DNA of 64,000 bases from Winslowiella toletana (GCF_032164335.1 NZ_CP134152.1:992001-1056000); one strand, 5' to 3'. Shown: positions 32,663 through 47,005, counted from the stretch's first letter. Numbers and translations: made by a program. The notes: a model not told the origin generated them from the sequence alone.

Positions 32663-32926
32663 TTAGTCAGACTCGCTGACCACAACCACTCCCAACTCTG
32701 GGTGGCTAAAGCTGGCAATATGATCCAGTCGCAGTTCGCGCTGTTCGCCAGCCTGGTCTATCGCCAGATACTCAACGTTTTTGCGCGAAACCATATCTTT
32801 GGCCTTCGCGCTCAGTTGATCGCCGTTTTTCAGTTCCAGCGTCAGCATCCAGTGGTTTTGGCAGGCGAGTTCAAGGTTGTCGTAATCATCACAATTGATC
32901 GGTTTGTACGCTTCATTCGTCAACAT
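32663..32926 (-). CDS. rof: Rho-binding antiterminator Rof
   Basis: Small Sm-like protein that binds Rho and inhibits Rho-dependent termination in E. coli. It has 87 residues with the conserved [14 protein letters not shown] near the N-terminus and VSRKNVEYL in the middle. Its start overlaps the end of yaeP by 14 bases, so the two are co-transcribed and probably coupled. Confidence 0.95.
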   Translation of the reverse strand: MLTNEAYKPINCDDYDNLELACQNHWMLTLELKNGDQLSAKAKDMVSRKNVEYLAIDQAGEQRELRLDHIASFSHPELGVVVVSESD

Positions 32927-33113
32927 AATCGCTCACCAATAAGTTTGCAGCAGCATAAGCCGCTTGTTCCCTGACAGAAGAGTTTAGCTCACTATTTGCC
33001 GCTATCTCGTCCAGTGCTTTTAACGCACAGCCTATCGCGTCCGGCACGTATCCCAGATCGCCACTGCCAATTTCGGCATATTTGCGGCGAACTAATTCAC
33101 AATACTTTTGCAC
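32913..33113 (-). CDS. yaeP: UPF0253 family protein YaeP
   Basis: Conserved 66-residue protein of unknown function ([23 protein letters not shown]...). Two GTG codons are possible. The one at 33113 is preferred: it leaves AAGGAGG 5 bases upstream and gives the 66-residue E. coli length, while the GTG at 33119 lies within the ribosome site itself. It is the first gene of the yaeP-rof pair. Confidence 0.92.
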   Translation of the reverse strand: MQKYCELVRRKYAEIGSGDLGYVPDAIGCALKALDEIAANSELNSSVREQAAYAAANLLVSDYVDE

Positions 33114-33248
33114 ATGCACCTCCTTCAGAGCATAACTCTCTGGCTCATAAGCGACTATAGCACAGGCTTTTACGTGAAATCAGCCCACGGCAGGGTGATT
33201 TGCTGTCGCAGCGCGTTACAATGCGCTATCTGACTAATAAGGGATCCC

Positions 33249-33803
33249 ATGGCACTTAAAGCAACGATTTACAAAGCCAACGTCAATGTCGCGGATATGG
33301 ATCGCAACGTATTCATCGACAGCAGCCTGACGCTGGCGCGTCATCCATCCGAAACGGAAGAGCGACTGATGCTGCGTCTGCTGGCCTGGCTATGCCATGC
33401 CAGTGAGCGTCTGCAGTTTACCCGTGGGCTCAGCGCCGAAGATGAGCCGGAAATCTGGCGGATGAACGACCATAACGGTATTGAAGAGTGGATTGATTTA
33501 GGCTTGCCGGAAGAGAAGCGCATCAAAAAAGCCTGCAACCGCTCGGCAAATGTTTATTTATATTGTTATAACTCGCGAGCGGCGCAGGTCTGGTGGCAGC
33601 AGCATCAGACTAAGCTTTCGCAACAGTCTAACCTGACGGTGCGATATATTGACGATCAGCAGCTCAGCGCACTTGTCGCTTTTGCCGCGCGCAATATGAC
33701 GCTACAGGCCACGTTACAGGACGGCACTATCTGGCTTTCTGATGAGCAAAACCATCTGGAAGTGCGTTTTACCGACTGGCTGATTGACGGCAAAGCGCCA
33801 TGA
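33249..33803 (+). CDS. yaeQ: YaeQ family protein
   Basis: 184-residue member of the YaeQ family, whose fold resembles a PD-(D/E)xK nuclease but whose function is not settled. Family features include [20 protein letters not shown] at the start and [16 protein letters not shown] near residue 100. It overlaps arfB by 4 bases (ATGA), so both are likely translated together. Confidence 0.94.
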   Translation: MALKATIYKANVNVADMDRNVFIDSSLTLARHPSETEERLMLRLLAWLCHASERLQFTRGLSAEDEPEIWRMNDHNGIEEWIDLGLPEEKRIKKACNRSANVYLYCYNSRAAQVWWQQHQTKLSQQSNLTVRYIDDQQLSALVAFAARNMTLQATLQDGTIWLSDEQNHLEVRFTDWLIDGKAP

Positions 33804-34216
33804 TTGTGTTGTCACGCAACGCTACCATCAGTGATGCAGAAATTGAGCTTACCGCCATTCGCGCGCAGGGCGCGGGTGGGCAGCATGTTAATAAGAGTTC
33901 CACGGCGATTCACTTACGCTTTGATATCCACGCATCGTCGCTGCCTGAGTTTTATAAACAGCGGTTGCTGGCGGCCAGCCATCATCTGATCACGCCGGAT
34001 GGGGTGGTGATCATCAAGGCGCAGGAGCATCGCAGCCAGGAGTTAAACCGTGAGGCTGCGCTAAAGCGACTGGAAAACCTGATTAATGAGTTAACCGTGG
34101 TGGAAAAAACGCGGCGAGCCACGCGTCCGACGCTGGCATCGAAAAAACGCCGTCTGGAAGGTAAAGCACGTAAAGCGTCGACAAAGTCGTTGCGCGGGAA
34201 GGTTCGCGGCGACTAA
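33800..34216 (+). CDS. arfB: Alternative ribosome-rescue factor B
   Basis: Peptidyl-tRNA hydrolase acting on ribosomes stalled without a stop codon. It has 138 residues with the catalytic GGQ at residues 26-28 ([10 protein letters not shown]) and a basic C-terminal tail ([16 protein letters not shown]) that enters the empty mRNA channel. Formerly yaeJ. E. coli has nlpE and yaeF after it; here a hairpin and then convergent proS follow directly. Confidence 0.96.
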   Translation: MIVLSRNATISDAEIELTAIRAQGAGGQHVNKSSTAIHLRFDIHASSLPEFYKQRLLAASHHLITPDGVVIIKAQEHRSQELNREAALKRLENLINELTVVEKTRRATRPTLASKKRRLEGKARKASTKSLRGKVRGD

Positions 34217-34231
34217 AGGATAATGTGGGGA

Positions 34232-34260
34232 ACGGGCGGCGATACCAGAACGCCGCCCGT
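34232..34260. terminator. Bidirectional hairpin between arfB and proS
   Basis: Ten-base-pair GC-rich stem (ACGGGCGGCG / CGCCGCCCGT) with a 9-base loop in the 52-base gap between convergent genes. There is no clear T run. Confidence 0.6.
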
Positions 34261-34268
34261 GGGGAAGA

Positions 34269-35987
34269 TTACTTCGCCAGCTCAGCCACGAGGAAATCAA
34301 CGATCTCGCTGGTTTTGATCATGCGTTTCTCACCTTCACGACGCGCTTTGTACTCAATCTCTTCGCTGTCGAGGTTACGATCGCCAATCACGATGGTGTG
34401 CGGCACGCCAATCAGTTCCATATCGGCAAACATCACGCCCGGACGCTCTTTACGGTCGTCCAGAATCACCTCGATGCCTTTGCCACGCAGCGTGTTGTAC
34501 AGCTCTTCCGCCACTTCTTTTACGCGGAAAGATTTGTGCATGTTCATTGGCAGAATTGCCACCTGGAACGGTGCCAGCGCCGCTGGCCAGATAATGCCGC
34601 GCTCATCATGGTTCTGCTCAATGGCTGCCGCCACGATACGGGTGATACCGATTCCGTAACAACCCATGGTCAGAATCTGGTTACGTCCGTCTTCACCCTG
34701 TACTGAGGCTTTCATCGCTTCAGAGTACTTGGTGCCCAGCTGGAAGATATGACCAACTTCGATACCGCGTTTGATCAACAGAGTACCTTTACCATCCGGG
34801 CTGGCATCACCTTCTACCACGTTACGGATATCTGCAACCTGCGCTTCTGGCAGATCGCGCAGCCAGTTGATGCCGACAAAATGCTTGCCGTCAACGTTGG
34901 CGCCGGCGCTGAAATCACTCATTTTCGCCACGGTACGGTCAGCAATGACCGGTAATTTCAGACCGACCGGACCGAGTGAGCCAGGACCGGCACCGACAGC
35001 GGCACGAATTTCTTCTTCGCTGGCAAATGTTAAAGGTGCGGCAACGATATCAATCTTCTCTGCTTTGATTTCGTTCAGCTCATGATCGCCACGTACCAGC
35101 AGCGCAACCAGCGTGTGACCGCTCTCTTTGGTTGCTTTTACCAGCAGGGTTTTCACGGTTTTTTCAATTGGCAGATTAAACTGCTCAACCAGCGCGGCGA
35201 TGGTTTTAGCATCAGGTGTGTCGATCTCGCGCAGCGCTTCGCCCGCTGCCGGACGCTCGCCCTGTGGCGCAACCGCTTCAGCCAGTTCGATATTGGCCGC
35301 GAACTCTGACTCGGTAGAAAACACGATATCGTCTTCGCCGCTCTGTGCCAGTACCTGGAATTCGTGAGACGCGCTACCACCAATCGAACCGGTATCCGCC
35401 TGCACCGCGCGGAAATCGAGACCCATACGGCTGAAGCTCTGGCTGTAGGCGCGATACATCACTTCATAGGTTTCCTGAAGAGATTCCTGCGAGGTGTGGA
35501 AAGAGTAGGCATCTTTCATCACAAACTCACGTGAGCGCATTACGCCGAAACGTGGACGCACTTCGTCACGGAATTTGGTCTGGATCTGGAACAGATTCAA
35601 CGGTAGCTGCTTATAAGAGCTAAGCTCGTTACGAATCAGGTCAGTCACCACCTCTTCGTGAGTAGGACCGAGCACAAAAGGGCGTTCGCCACGATCGACA
35701 AAACGCAGCAGCTCAGGACCATACTGCTCCCAACGACCGCTCTCCTGCCATAAGTCGGCGGGTTGCACCACCGGCATAGAGATCTCAATGGCACCGGCGT
35801 TATTCATTTCGTCGCGCACGATGTTTTCGACTTTTTTCAGTACGCGCAAACCGGTGGGCAACCAGGTATATAAACCGGATGCCAGCTTGCGGATCATCCC
35901 GGCGCGCAGCATCAGCTGGTGGCTGATCACTTCCGCATCGGCAGGGGTCTCTTTCTGAGTGGAGAGCAGGTATTGAGTAGTACGCAT
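34269..35987 (-). CDS. proS: Prolyl-tRNA synthetase
   Basis: Class II aminoacyl-tRNA synthetase charging tRNA-Pro. The 572 residues are the bacterial full length: class II catalytic core with motif 2 region ([21 protein letters not shown], near residue 140), an inserted YbaK-like editing domain (about residues 230-390) and the C-terminal anticodon-binding domain. It converges with arfB and lies downstream of trmO and rcsF on the same strand. Confidence 0.98.
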   Translation of the reverse strand: MRTTQYLLSTQKETPADAEVISHQLMLRAGMIRKLASGLYTWLPTGLRVLKKVENIVRDEMNNAGAIEISMPVVQPADLWQESGRWEQYGPELLRFVDRGERPFVLGPTHEEVVTDLIRNELSSYKQLPLNLFQIQTKFRDEVRPRFGVMRSREFVMKDAYSFHTSQESLQETYEVMYRAYSQSFSRMGLDFRAVQADTGSIGGSASHEFQVLAQSGEDDIVFSTESEFAANIELAEAVAPQGERPAAGEALREIDTPDAKTIAALVEQFNLPIEKTVKTLLVKATKESGHTLVALLVRGDHELNEIKAEKIDIVAAPLTFASEEEIRAAVGAGPGSLGPVGLKLPVIADRTVAKMSDFSAGANVDGKHFVGINWLRDLPEAQVADIRNVVEGDASPDGKGTLLIKRGIEVGHIFQLGTKYSEAMKASVQGEDGRNQILTMGCYGIGITRIVAAAIEQNHDERGIIWPAALAPFQVAILPMNMHKSFRVKEVAEELYNTLRGKGIEVILDDRKERPGVMFADMELIGVPHTIVIGDRNLDSEEIEYKARREGEKRMIKTSEIVDFLVAELAK

Positions 35988-36094
35988 GTTGTTACGGTTC
36001 CAATTAAACGGAAAACTATCGAAAAAAACTGCCTGAAACGCTGGTGGCTAGTGTACCAGCGTGTCTGAATCCTCAAAAGAGAGAGGGCAATAAA

Positions 36095-36802
36095 TTAGCG
36101 TGGATCGACGGCAATGACCTCAGTTCCCAACGCGGTGATGCGCCAGCGCACATTAAATGCCAGCAGCCAGGCGGCATATTCACGATCGGGCTCTTCACCT
36201 TTACGGTAAGCTGGTCGCGGATCCTGTGCCAGCACCTGAGTAATAAAGCGCTCAAGTTGAGGATAATGCTGCTGTTGTTGCGCGATTTGTGCCTGCGCCG
36301 CAGGCGAAAAACTTACCGGCATATCGGCAGGCGGCGCGTGCTGGGCAAAACCTGCGCGCGCATCGGGCAGCGCCTCGGCAAAGGGTAAATAGGGCTTAAT
36401 ATCGACAACAGGCGTGCCATCGACCAGGTCGAGGCTGCCAAGCTTGAGAATCACGCTGTTTTTATCACAGCGGATATCAAGCAGTTCGACCAGCGACATG
36501 CCAATCGGATTTGGACGAAAAGTTGAGCGGGTGGCAAATACTCCCATTCGGGCATTGCCGCCAAGCCGTGGAGGTCTCACGGTCGGACGCCAACCACCTT
36601 CCATCGTCTGGTGAAAAATAAACAGTAACCACAAATGGCTGAAGGCTTCGAGACCGCGCACCGCTTCCGCTTGATTATAAGGCGCCAGCAAATGCAGTTC
36701 GCCGCCGCCGTCCTGAATCAGGCCGGGCTGGCGGGGAACCGCAAATTTTTCCTTCCAGGGGGAGCGGATTACACCGATTTGCTCGAAGGAAAATTGGCTC
36801 AT
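36095..36802 (-). CDS. trmO: tRNA (N6-threonylcarbamoyladenosine37-N6)-methyltransferase TrmO
   Basis: SAM-dependent methylation of t6A37 in tRNA-Thr to m6t6A. It has 235 residues, the E. coli length, with the UPF0066 signature GVFATRSTFRPNPIGMSLVEL near residue 95. Formerly yaeB/tsaA. The ATG at 36802 overlaps the rcsF stop (ATGA) and matches the E. coli N-terminus; an ATG 33 bases upstream lies inside rcsF and is less likely. Confidence 0.95.
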   Translation of the reverse strand: MSQFSFEQIGVIRSPWKEKFAVPRQPGLIQDGGGELHLLAPYNQAEAVRGLEAFSHLWLLFIFHQTMEGGWRPTVRPPRLGGNARMGVFATRSTFRPNPIGMSLVELLDIRCDKNSVILKLGSLDLVDGTPVVDIKPYLPFAEALPDARAGFAQHAPPADMPVSFSPAAQAQIAQQQQHYPQLERFITQVLAQDPRPAYRKGEEPDREYAAWLLAFNVRWRITALGTEVIAVDPR

Positions 36803-37206
36803 TGATCGGAAACTTTCAGCGCTGAACCCTGACAAATCGCCTGACGATAACAGCCTGGCGCACCGGTGACAATTTCACACTTGTGCAGCAGAACCGCGTT
36901 GGCTTTCATACCCGACGCACGAATCTGCATTCTTTTACGCGCCGTATTGATATTGGCAGGCGAGTCCTGATTACTGCTTTGGCAGTCATCGCCGGATACT
37001 TCGCCTAAATCACGGAACGGCTTGCTGACCAGGTCCTCAGCATTGGTATACAGTTTTACTGGCGCTGGACGAGGAGCGGGTTTGGCGCGCACCGGTTCAG
37101 ACTGCGTCGATTGCGTGGTTGAGCCGCTAACCGGTTCTGGAGATTTGTGCAGCATTGAACACCCTGTCAGCGACAGCGCTAACAAACAGAGCGGTAGAAC
37201 ACGCAT
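36799..37206 (-). CDS. rcsF: Rcs stress response outer-membrane lipoprotein RcsF
   Basis: Senses outer-membrane and peptidoglycan damage and triggers the Rcs phosphorelay. The 135-residue protein has the lipobox LTGC with acylated Cys16, a proline-rich linker (residues about 38-50) that threads through the membrane barrel proteins, and a C-terminal domain with four cysteines forming the two non-consecutive disulfides. In E. coli it interacts with BamA, encoded at 15061. Confidence 0.96.
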   Translation of the reverse strand: MRVLPLCLLALSLTGCSMLHKSPEPVSGSTTQSTQSEPVRAKPAPRPAPVKLYTNAEDLVSKPFRDLGEVSGDDCQSSNQDSPANINTARKRMQIRASGMKANAVLLHKCEIVTGAPGCYRQAICQGSALKVSDQ

Positions 37207-37300
37207 GGGACCATCCTCATGTTTTTGAAAGAGGCGTTATTGAAGCAAGCTATGGTTGAAATGACAAGCAATCAAGCGGGATGAGGCAGGTATTACCAGT

Positions 37301-37328
37301 AAAAAAAAGGGCGACGTTGCCGTCGCCC
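37301..37328 (-). terminator. Rho-independent terminator after metNIQ
   Basis: On the minus strand GGGCGACG / CGTCGCCC with a GCAA tetraloop and eight T residues, 29 bases after the metQ stop. Confidence 0.95.
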
Positions 37329-37356
37329 TCTGTCAGGGAGCAATCAGGCGGTAGAA

Positions 37357-38172
37357 TTACCAGCCTTTAACTGCGCCACCGTTAAAGATTTTGTTAGCGG
37401 CTTCATAGACTTCGTCCGACTGATACGCCTGGACAAATTTCTTCACGTTTTCCGCGTCTTTATTATCTTCGCGTGCAACCAGCAGGTTAACGTAAGGAGA
37501 ATCTTTATCTTCTACGAAGATGCCGTCTTTAGCGGGGGTCAGGCCAATCTGGCTGGCATAAGTGGTGTTGATGACCGCCAGCGCAATCTGCTGATCGTCC
37601 AGAGAACGAGGCAGCTGAGGAGCTTCCAGCTCAACCAACTTCAGTTTTTTCGGGTTCTCAGTCACGTCCAGTACGGTTGGCAGCAGACCAACACCGTCTT
37701 TCAGTTTGATCAGGCCCTGTTGCTGCAGTAACAGCAGGGTACGACCAAGGTTAGTCGGATCGTTAGGAATCGCGACCTGCGCACCGTCTTTCAGCTCATC
37801 CAGAGATTTAATTTTCTTGGAATAACCAGCAATAGGATAAACAAAGCTATTACCTACCGGCACCAGCTTGTAACCGCGATCTTTAATCTGCTGATCGAGA
37901 TAAGGTTTGTGCTGGAAAGCGTTAAGGTCAATATCCCCTTTGCTCAACGCTTCGTTTGGCAGTACATAGTCGTTGAAGGTCACCAGCTCAACGTCAAGGC
38001 CATACTTCTCTTTAGCGACTTTTTGGGCAATTTCAGCAACCTGCTGCTCTGCACCAACAATCACACCCACTTTAATATGGTTAGGATCTTTCTCTTCCTG
38101 ACCGCATCCAACCAACGCCAGTGAACCGATCAGCGCACCCACAGCGGCAAGAGTTTTAAATTTAAAAGACAT
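37357..38172 (-). CDS. metQ: Methionine-binding lipoprotein MetQ
   Basis: Periplasmic substrate-binding lipoprotein of the D- and L-methionine importer. It has 271 residues with a signal peptide and lipobox (LVGC, Cys23), and the NlpA family body. Conserved methionine-pocket segments such as FQHKPYLDQ and IPNDPTNLGR are present. It is the last gene of metN-metI-metQ, 35 bases after metI, and is followed by a strong terminator. Expected to be repressed by MetJ. Confidence 0.97.
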   Translation of the reverse strand: MSFKFKTLAAVGALIGSLALVGCGQEEKDPNHIKVGVIVGAEQQVAEIAQKVAKEKYGLDVELVTFNDYVLPNEALSKGDIDLNAFQHKPYLDQQIKDRGYKLVPVGNSFVYPIAGYSKKIKSLDELKDGAQVAIPNDPTNLGRTLLLLQQQGLIKLKDGVGLLPTVLDVTENPKKLKLVELEAPQLPRSLDDQQIALAVINTTYASQIGLTPAKDGIFVEDKDSPYVNLLVAREDNKDAENVKKFVQAYQSDEVYEAANKIFNGGAVKGW

Positions 38173-38207
38173 ATCCTTTCCTTCAAAATGAAATTAATGT
38201 TGCTTGT

Positions 38208-38861
38208 TTATTTATGGGTGACGGCGCGAACAATGCGATCACCACAGAACTGAATCAAATACACCAAAATCACCAACAATACTAATACCGTATTCATTAC
38301 TGTTGCGTTGTATCCGATATAACCGTACTGATAACCAATCTGGCCAAGACCGCCGGCACCGACTGCACCGCCCATTGCCGAGTAACCAACCAGGGTAATC
38401 AGCGTGATGGTGGCAGCATTAACCAGACCCGGCAGCGCTTCAGGCAGCAGCACTTTACGGATAATCTGTAACGGCGTAGCGCCCATTGCACGTGAGGCTT
38501 CGATCAGGCCGGTTGGCAGTTCCAGCAGGGCATTCTCCACCATACGGGCGATAAATGGCGCTGCGCCCACGGTCAGTGGCACGATGGCCGCCTGCAGGCC
38601 GATAGAGGTGCCAACCACCATGCGGGTAAAGGGAATCATCCATACCAGCAGGATAATAAAAGGAATTGAACGGAAGATGTTAACCAGCGCAGAAAGCACG
38701 CGGTACAGCTTGCCATTCTCCATGATCTGGCCCGGGCGAGTCACATACAGCAGTACGCCGAACGGCAGGCCAATCACAAAACCGAAAAAGCCGGAGACAA
38801 AGGTCATCATCAGGGTTTCCCAAATGCCCCGGCCCAGTAACCACATCATTGCCTCAGACAT
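38208..38861 (-). CDS. metI: Methionine ABC transporter permease MetI
   Basis: Inner-membrane permease of the methionine importer, 217 residues with about five membrane segments and the cytoplasmic EAA loop ([25 protein letters not shown], contact site for MetN) near residue 135. It overlaps metN by 8 bases. Confidence 0.97.
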   Translation of the reverse strand: MSEAMMWLLGRGIWETLMMTFVSGFFGFVIGLPFGVLLYVTRPGQIMENGKLYRVLSALVNIFRSIPFIILLVWMIPFTRMVVGTSIGLQAAIVPLTVGAAPFIARMVENALLELPTGLIEASRAMGATPLQIIRKVLLPEALPGLVNAATITLITLVGYSAMGGAVGAGGLGQIGYQYGYIGYNATVMNTVLVLLVILVYLIQFCGDRIVRAVTHK

Positions 38862-39885
38862 AACCTAATACCTCAACTTTCACGTGATGTTCTTTCAGGA
38901 ACGCGATGGCGGCCTGGGTGTCCGCGTCGTTACCGTCCATTTCAGCCAGCATAATGCCGAACTTGACGCCCCCGGCGTAGTCCATCTGCGCGCTGATAAT
39001 ATTGTTATTAACGTTAAAACGGCGAGCGGCTTCTGAGAGCAAAGGCGCATCAACCGATTTACCGGTAAACTCGAGGCGTAATAAAGGTACGCTATCAGTT
39101 TTGGCTTCAGGCGTCAGGCGATCAAGATAATCCTGAGGAATATCAAGATGCAGTGTCGACTGAATAAACTGCTGTGCCAGAGGGGTTTTCGGATGAGAGA
39201 ACACTTCACTGACGCTGTCTTTTTCTATTAACTCGCCATTGCTGATCACTGCAACCTGATCGCAGATGCGCTTTACCACATCCATTTCATGGGTGATCAG
39301 CAGAATAGTGATGCCAAGACGACGGTTAATGTCTTTCAGCAGTTCCAGAATCGAACGGGTTGTGGCCGGATCAAGCGCGCTGGTGGCTTCATCGCATAGC
39401 AGTACTTTAGGATTACTGGCCAGCGCACGGGCAATTGCCACACGCTGTTTCTGACCACCGGACAGATTGGCAGGCCAGACATCTCTTTTCTCTGAAAGGC
39501 CAACCAGCTCCAGTAATTCAGTGACCCGTTTTTTGATCTGCTCGCGCGACAGATTACCCAGCTCCAGCGGCAGGGCGATATTACCAGCCACGGTACGAGA
39601 GTTCAGCAGGTTAAAATGCTGAAAAATCATGCCAATCTGGCGGCGCGCCTGAGTCAACTGGCTTTCTGATAACTGAGTCAGCTCCTGGCCGTCTACCAGA
39701 ACGCTACCGGAAGTAGGACGTTCGAGGAGGTTAACGCAGCGGATGAGTGTACTTTTACCGGCACCTGATGCGCCGATAACGCCATATATTTGTCCGGCAG
39801 GAACGTGCAGGCTGACGTCAGACAGCGCTGTAATGGTGCGTGAACCCTGCTGGAACACTTTTGTGATATTTGAAAGTTTTATCAT
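38854..39885 (-). CDS. metN: Methionine ABC transporter ATP-binding protein MetN
   Basis: ATPase of the methionine importer, 343 residues as in E. coli. Walker [10 protein letters not shown], signature LSGGQKQR, Walker [12 protein letters not shown] and the H-loop ITHEMD are intact, and the C-terminal NIL domain binds methionine to inhibit transport. The ATG at 39885 gives the family N-terminus [11 protein letters not shown]; a longer frame from 39939 is rejected. It is transcribed divergently from gmhB, with a MetJ box in the shared upstream region. Confidence 0.97.
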   Translation of the reverse strand: MIKLSNITKVFQQGSRTITALSDVSLHVPAGQIYGVIGASGAGKSTLIRCVNLLERPTSGSVLVDGQELTQLSESQLTQARRQIGMIFQHFNLLNSRTVAGNIALPLELGNLSREQIKKRVTELLELVGLSEKRDVWPANLSGGQKQRVAIARALASNPKVLLCDEATSALDPATTRSILELLKDINRRLGITILLITHEMDVVKRICDQVAVISNGELIEKDSVSEVFSHPKTPLAQQFIQSTLHLDIPQDYLDRLTPEAKTDSVPLLRLEFTGKSVDAPLLSEAARRFNVNNNIISAQMDYAGGVKFGIMLAEMDGNDADTQAAIAFLKEHHVKVEVLGYV

Positions 39886-39971
39886 TGATCTATTTATTAT
39901 CGTGGTGAAAAGTTGTCCGTGGTACTTGTCTGGTGTCAATCATCGCAACCGCGAAATTTGATCGGATGTTA

Positions 39972-39987
39972 AGGCATCCAGACGTCT
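39972..39987 (-). promoter_or_regulatory. MetJ operator (met box)
   Basis: A perfect AGACGTCT octamer (39980-39987) adjoins a partial copy (AGGCATCC, 5 of 8). Tandem octamers upstream of metN are the known MetJ-binding layout. Confidence 0.7.
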
Positions 39988-40076
39988 AAATCAATCGAAG
40001 TCATTCAAACTGAGATTCTCTCTTTTATTGCAATCATGCGATACTGTGCAGCAAATTTAGTAGCAGGAGTTTCTAC

Positions 40077-40637
40077 GTGGCAGAGCTTGTACCCGCAATT
40101 TTCCTCGATCGTGACGGCACCATAAATGTCGATCACGGCTATGTCCATGAAATCGATGATTTCCAGTTTATTGATGGCGTAATCGACGCCATGCGTGAAC
40201 TGAAAAAAATGGGCTTCGCTCTGGTACTGGTCACTAACCAGTCGGGTATCGCTCGCGGTAAGTTTAGCGAAGATCAGTTTATGCAACTGACCGAGTGGAT
40301 GGACTGGTCACTGGCCGACCGTGAAGTTGATCTCGATGGCATCTATTTCTGCCCTCATCATCCGGAAGCTATAGAAGAAACGTATCGTCAAAGTTGCGAT
40401 TGCCGTAAACCGCAACCGGGTATGCTGCTCTCAGCACAGCAAGAGCTCAATATCGATTTGGCGTCTTCTTATATAGTAGGTGATAAAATTGATGACTTAC
40501 TGGCAGGTAAAGCGGCCGGAGTAGGTAAAAAGGTACTGGTTCGTAGCGGAAAGCCCGTCACCGCTGAAGGTGAAGCAGAGGCGGATTGGGTGATTAATAG
40601 CCTTGCAGAGCTGCCTGAACGCATTAAACAGGGTTAA
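40077..40637 (+). CDS. gmhB: D-glycero-beta-D-manno-heptose-1,7-bisphosphate 7-phosphatase
   Basis: HAD-family phosphatase in ADP-heptose synthesis for the lipopolysaccharide inner core. It has 186 residues with FLDRDGT (nucleophile Asp11, Asp13), a zinc loop of Cys and His residues (CPHHP and CDCRKP, near residues 92-109) and the GDKIDD motif near residue 138. The start is GTG with AGGAG upstream. It directly precedes the rRNA operon promoter region. Confidence 0.97.
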   Translation: MAELVPAIFLDRDGTINVDHGYVHEIDDFQFIDGVIDAMRELKKMGFALVLVTNQSGIARGKFSEDQFMQLTEWMDWSLADREVDLDGIYFCPHHPEAIEETYRQSCDCRKPQPGMLLSAQQELNIDLASSYIVGDKIDDLLAGKAAGVGKKVLVRSGKPVTAEGEAEADWVINSLAELPERIKQG

Positions 40638-40692
40638 AAAACAGCATTTCGTACGAAGTTGCGGCAACCAGTAAAAAAGTTGAGATTTGTGC

Positions 40693-40720
40693 TTGCTATC
40701 CCCGGCGGCGTCTCTATAAT
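40693..40720 (+). promoter_or_regulatory. rrn P1 promoter
   Basis: TTGCTA, a 16-base spacer and consensus TATAAT followed by a GC-rich discriminator GCGCC, the form expected of growth-rate-controlled rRNA promoters. An A-rich run just upstream (near 40672) fits an UP element. Confidence 0.85.
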
Positions 40721-40815
40721 GCGCCTCCATCGACACGGAACAACGGCTTACCAGCCACGGTGTTGAGAGGTTCAGGAAGTTCTGAATCGCCGGAGAAAAA
40801 CTTCTGAAAAAGAGG

Positions 40816-40843
40816 TTGACTCTGAAGGAGGAAAGCGTAATAT
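40816..40843 (+). promoter_or_regulatory. rrn P2 promoter
   Basis: TTGACT, a 16-base spacer and TAATAT, about 120 bases downstream of P1. Confidence 0.8.
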
Positions 40844-40882
40844 ACGCCACCTCGCAACAGCAAGCCAAATCGCTGATTGCAC

Positions 40883-40895
40883 TGCTCTTTAACAA
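40883..40895 (+). promoter_or_regulatory. rrn leader boxA antitermination site
   Basis: TGCTCTTTAACAA, identical to the boxA core that recruits NusB/S10 for rRNA antitermination. Confidence 0.9.
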
Positions 40896-40898
40896 TTT

Positions 40899-40921
40899 AT
40901 CAGACAATCTGTGTGGGCACT
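40899..40921 (+). other. 5' strand of the 16S RNase III processing stem
   Basis: These 23 bases are the exact reverse complement of 42604-42626, so leader and spacer pair across the 16S gene. This is the known RNase III substrate of rRNA precursors. Confidence 0.9.
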
Positions 40922-41039
40922 CGCAGGGTTGATATCGCAAACCATCCTCGGATGGAAAAAATTTGAAATATCAAGTCTCAAGAGTGACTACTATATTCAT
41001 TACGAATAACAGTTTTAATTCTTTGAGCATCAAGCTTTT

Positions 41040-42582
<1,543 letters not shown>

Positions 42583-42656
42583 CCTATGTGAAGATACCCG
42601 CGTAGTGCCCACACAGATTGTCTGATGAAAAAGTAACGAGCAGAAAAAACCTCTAC

Positions 42657-42733
<77 letters not shown>

Positions 42734-42884
42734 AATTTGTACTCATGCTGCGTTGTTCGGCTGGCTCGCATAGTGAACTATGCGTCGCAACCTCACGCCT
42801 TGCCTGAGCACAAATTAGCATTCGTGTTTTTAACGAGTGTGACTCCTGGTGAGTGGTAGTAGATGGTCTCTGCAGTAACTGTAT

Positions 42885-42960
42885 GGGGCTATAGCTCAGC
42901 TGGGAGAGCGCCTGCCTTGCACGCAGGAGGTCAGCGGTTCGATCCCGCTTAGCTCCACCA
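42885..42960 (+). tRNA. alaV: tRNA-Ala (TGC)
   Basis: 76-base tRNA with encoded CCA and anticodon TGC (CCTTGCACGC), the second spacer tRNA of the operon. Confidence 0.98.
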
Positions 42961-43019
42961 TACTGTTTACTCAAAAAATACTTCAGAGCAAACCGGCAAC
43001 GGTGTGCTGCGAAGTATTA

Positions 43020-43032
43020 TGCTCTTTAACAA
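43020..43032 (+). promoter_or_regulatory. Spacer boxA before 23S
   Basis: TGCTCTTTAACAA again, identical to the leader boxA. Just downstream GAACAAGCTGAA (43037-43048) is complementary to 46114-46125, the 23S RNase III stem. Confidence 0.85.
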
Positions 43033-43155
43033 TCCGGAACAAGCTGAAAATTGAAACGACGCGTCGTCTCATTTCTCCGTAATAAGAAATGAATCGCGAT
43101 GTGTTCGAGTCTCTCAAATGCTTACAGCCGCAGTGGAAACACTTGTGGGTTGTGA

Positions 43156-46064
<2,909 letters not shown>

Positions 46065-46174
46065 ACAACGCCAGAAGTGTTTTTGGTGGTTGTGTGTGAG
46101 AGAACCATCAATATTCAGCTTGTTCGAAACGGATTGATTCGCGTGGCCCGCAGGGCGGCGTGGATAACAGAATT

Positions 46175-46294
46175 TGCCTGGCGGCTTTAGCGCGGTGGTC
46201 CCACCTGACCCCATGCCGAACTCAGAAGTGAAACGCCGTAGCGCCGATGGTAGTGTGGGGTCTCCCCATGCGAGAGTAGGGAACTGCCAGGCAT
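46175..46294 (+). rRNA. rrf: 5S ribosomal RNA
   Basis: 120 bases from TGCCTGGCGGC to CTGCCAGGCAT; the two ends pair to form helix I. Confidence 0.98.
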
Positions 46295-46378
46295 CAAATT
46301 AGTACCATTTCCCGTGACGCGGAAGTGAGAGAAACACCTGAAGTCAGACGATAAGTCTGGAATCAGTACAGAATCGGT

Positions 46379-46455
46379 GGAGCGGTAGTTCAGTTGGTTA
46401 GAATACCTGCCTGTCACGCAGGGGGTCGCGGGTTCGAGCCCCGTCCGTTCCGCCA
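46379..46455 (+). tRNA. aspU: tRNA-Asp (GTC), distal rrn copy
   Basis: 77-base tRNA with encoded CCA and anticodon GTC (CCTGTCACGC), at the distal end of the rRNA operon as in E. coli rrnH. Identical over all 77 bases to the tRNA-Asp at 58160. Confidence 0.98.
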
Positions 46456-46466
46456 CTTATTACGAT

Positions 46467-46494
46467 AGCCCTGAGCATAAGCTCAGGGCTTTTT
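46467..46494 (+). terminator. rRNA operon terminator
   Basis: Ten-base-pair stem (AGCCCTGAGC / GCTCAGGGCT), ATAA loop and a T run. Confidence 0.95.
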
Positions 46495-46714
46495 CGTATG
46501 CACAGAAAACAACTATTATTGCCAAAGTCAGACGGTTTTAGCCCACTTGATGACTGTTCAAAATCTATTTCACTCCATTAAATTCCCCATCTTAACTTAT
46601 CCCCACTTCTGCAATCGCGGTGGTTAAACCACTCAAGTCGTATTACTCACAATAAAATCCGGATTATAAGTTCTAAGCTGGCAGCAAATAAATCGATATC
46701 CGTGCTCTGATTAA

Positions 46715-46730
46715 TGTGAAAGCAATCACA
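46715..46730 (+). promoter_or_regulatory. CRP site, consensus half-sites
   Basis: TGTGAAAGCAATCACA: both consensus half-sites TGTGA and TCACA with the correct 6-base spacer. It is far upstream (about 290 bases) of the first gene. Confidence 0.75.
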
Positions 46731-46848
46731 TAATCAGTAAGAGATTATTCATCAGCGATTACCTGAAAGACGGGATATCGATCACACAAATAATTATCTT
46801 ATAAAACAATAAGTTACAGAAAAATAGTCAAAATATAGCGCCAAAATA

Positions 46849-46864
46849 AGTGATTTGAATCACA
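46849..46864 (+). promoter_or_regulatory. CRP-like site
   Basis: AGTGATTTGAATCACA: one mismatch to the two half-sites, correct spacer. Confidence 0.55.
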
Positions 46865-46922
46865 AAATTGAATCAATTTAAACGCTGTCAATCCCTGCCA
46901 GTGAGCGAATTCGTTTCATAAA

Positions 46923-46938
46923 TGTGACAAGGTTCAAA
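46923..46938 (+). promoter_or_regulatory. CRP-like site at class II position
   Basis: TGTGACAAGGTTCAAA: one mismatch to the half-sites. Its centre lies 41.5 bases upstream of the start predicted from the -10 at 46959, the spacing of class II CRP activation. Confidence 0.6.
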
Positions 46939-46958
46939 AAAATTAATTATGGCATCTT

Positions 46959-46964
46959 TAACAT
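46959..46964 (+). promoter_or_regulatory. Predicted -10 of the CRP-dependent promoter
   Basis: TAACAT (4 of 6 to consensus) with no -35, as is usual for class II CRP promoters. Start expected near 46972, leaving a 34-base leader before the first gene. Confidence 0.4.
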
Positions 46965-47005
46965 CATTCACACATTAAACGCTGAGTGATTATCTGAGGT
47001 CTGCC

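Larger units (their letters stand above)
46495..46971. other. AT-rich regulatory region upstream of the PTS operon
   Basis: Nearly 500 bases without a gene, clearly richer in A and T than the flanks. It holds three CRP-like sites (listed separately) and a probable promoter. No remnant of dkgB or yafC, the E. coli genes at this place, was seen. Confidence 0.7.

Noticed and set aside
46187..46456. 89-codon minus-strand frame over 5S rRNA and tRNA-Asp (MAERTGLEPATP...)
   Set aside because: A well-known spurious translation of tRNA and rRNA antisense sequence.
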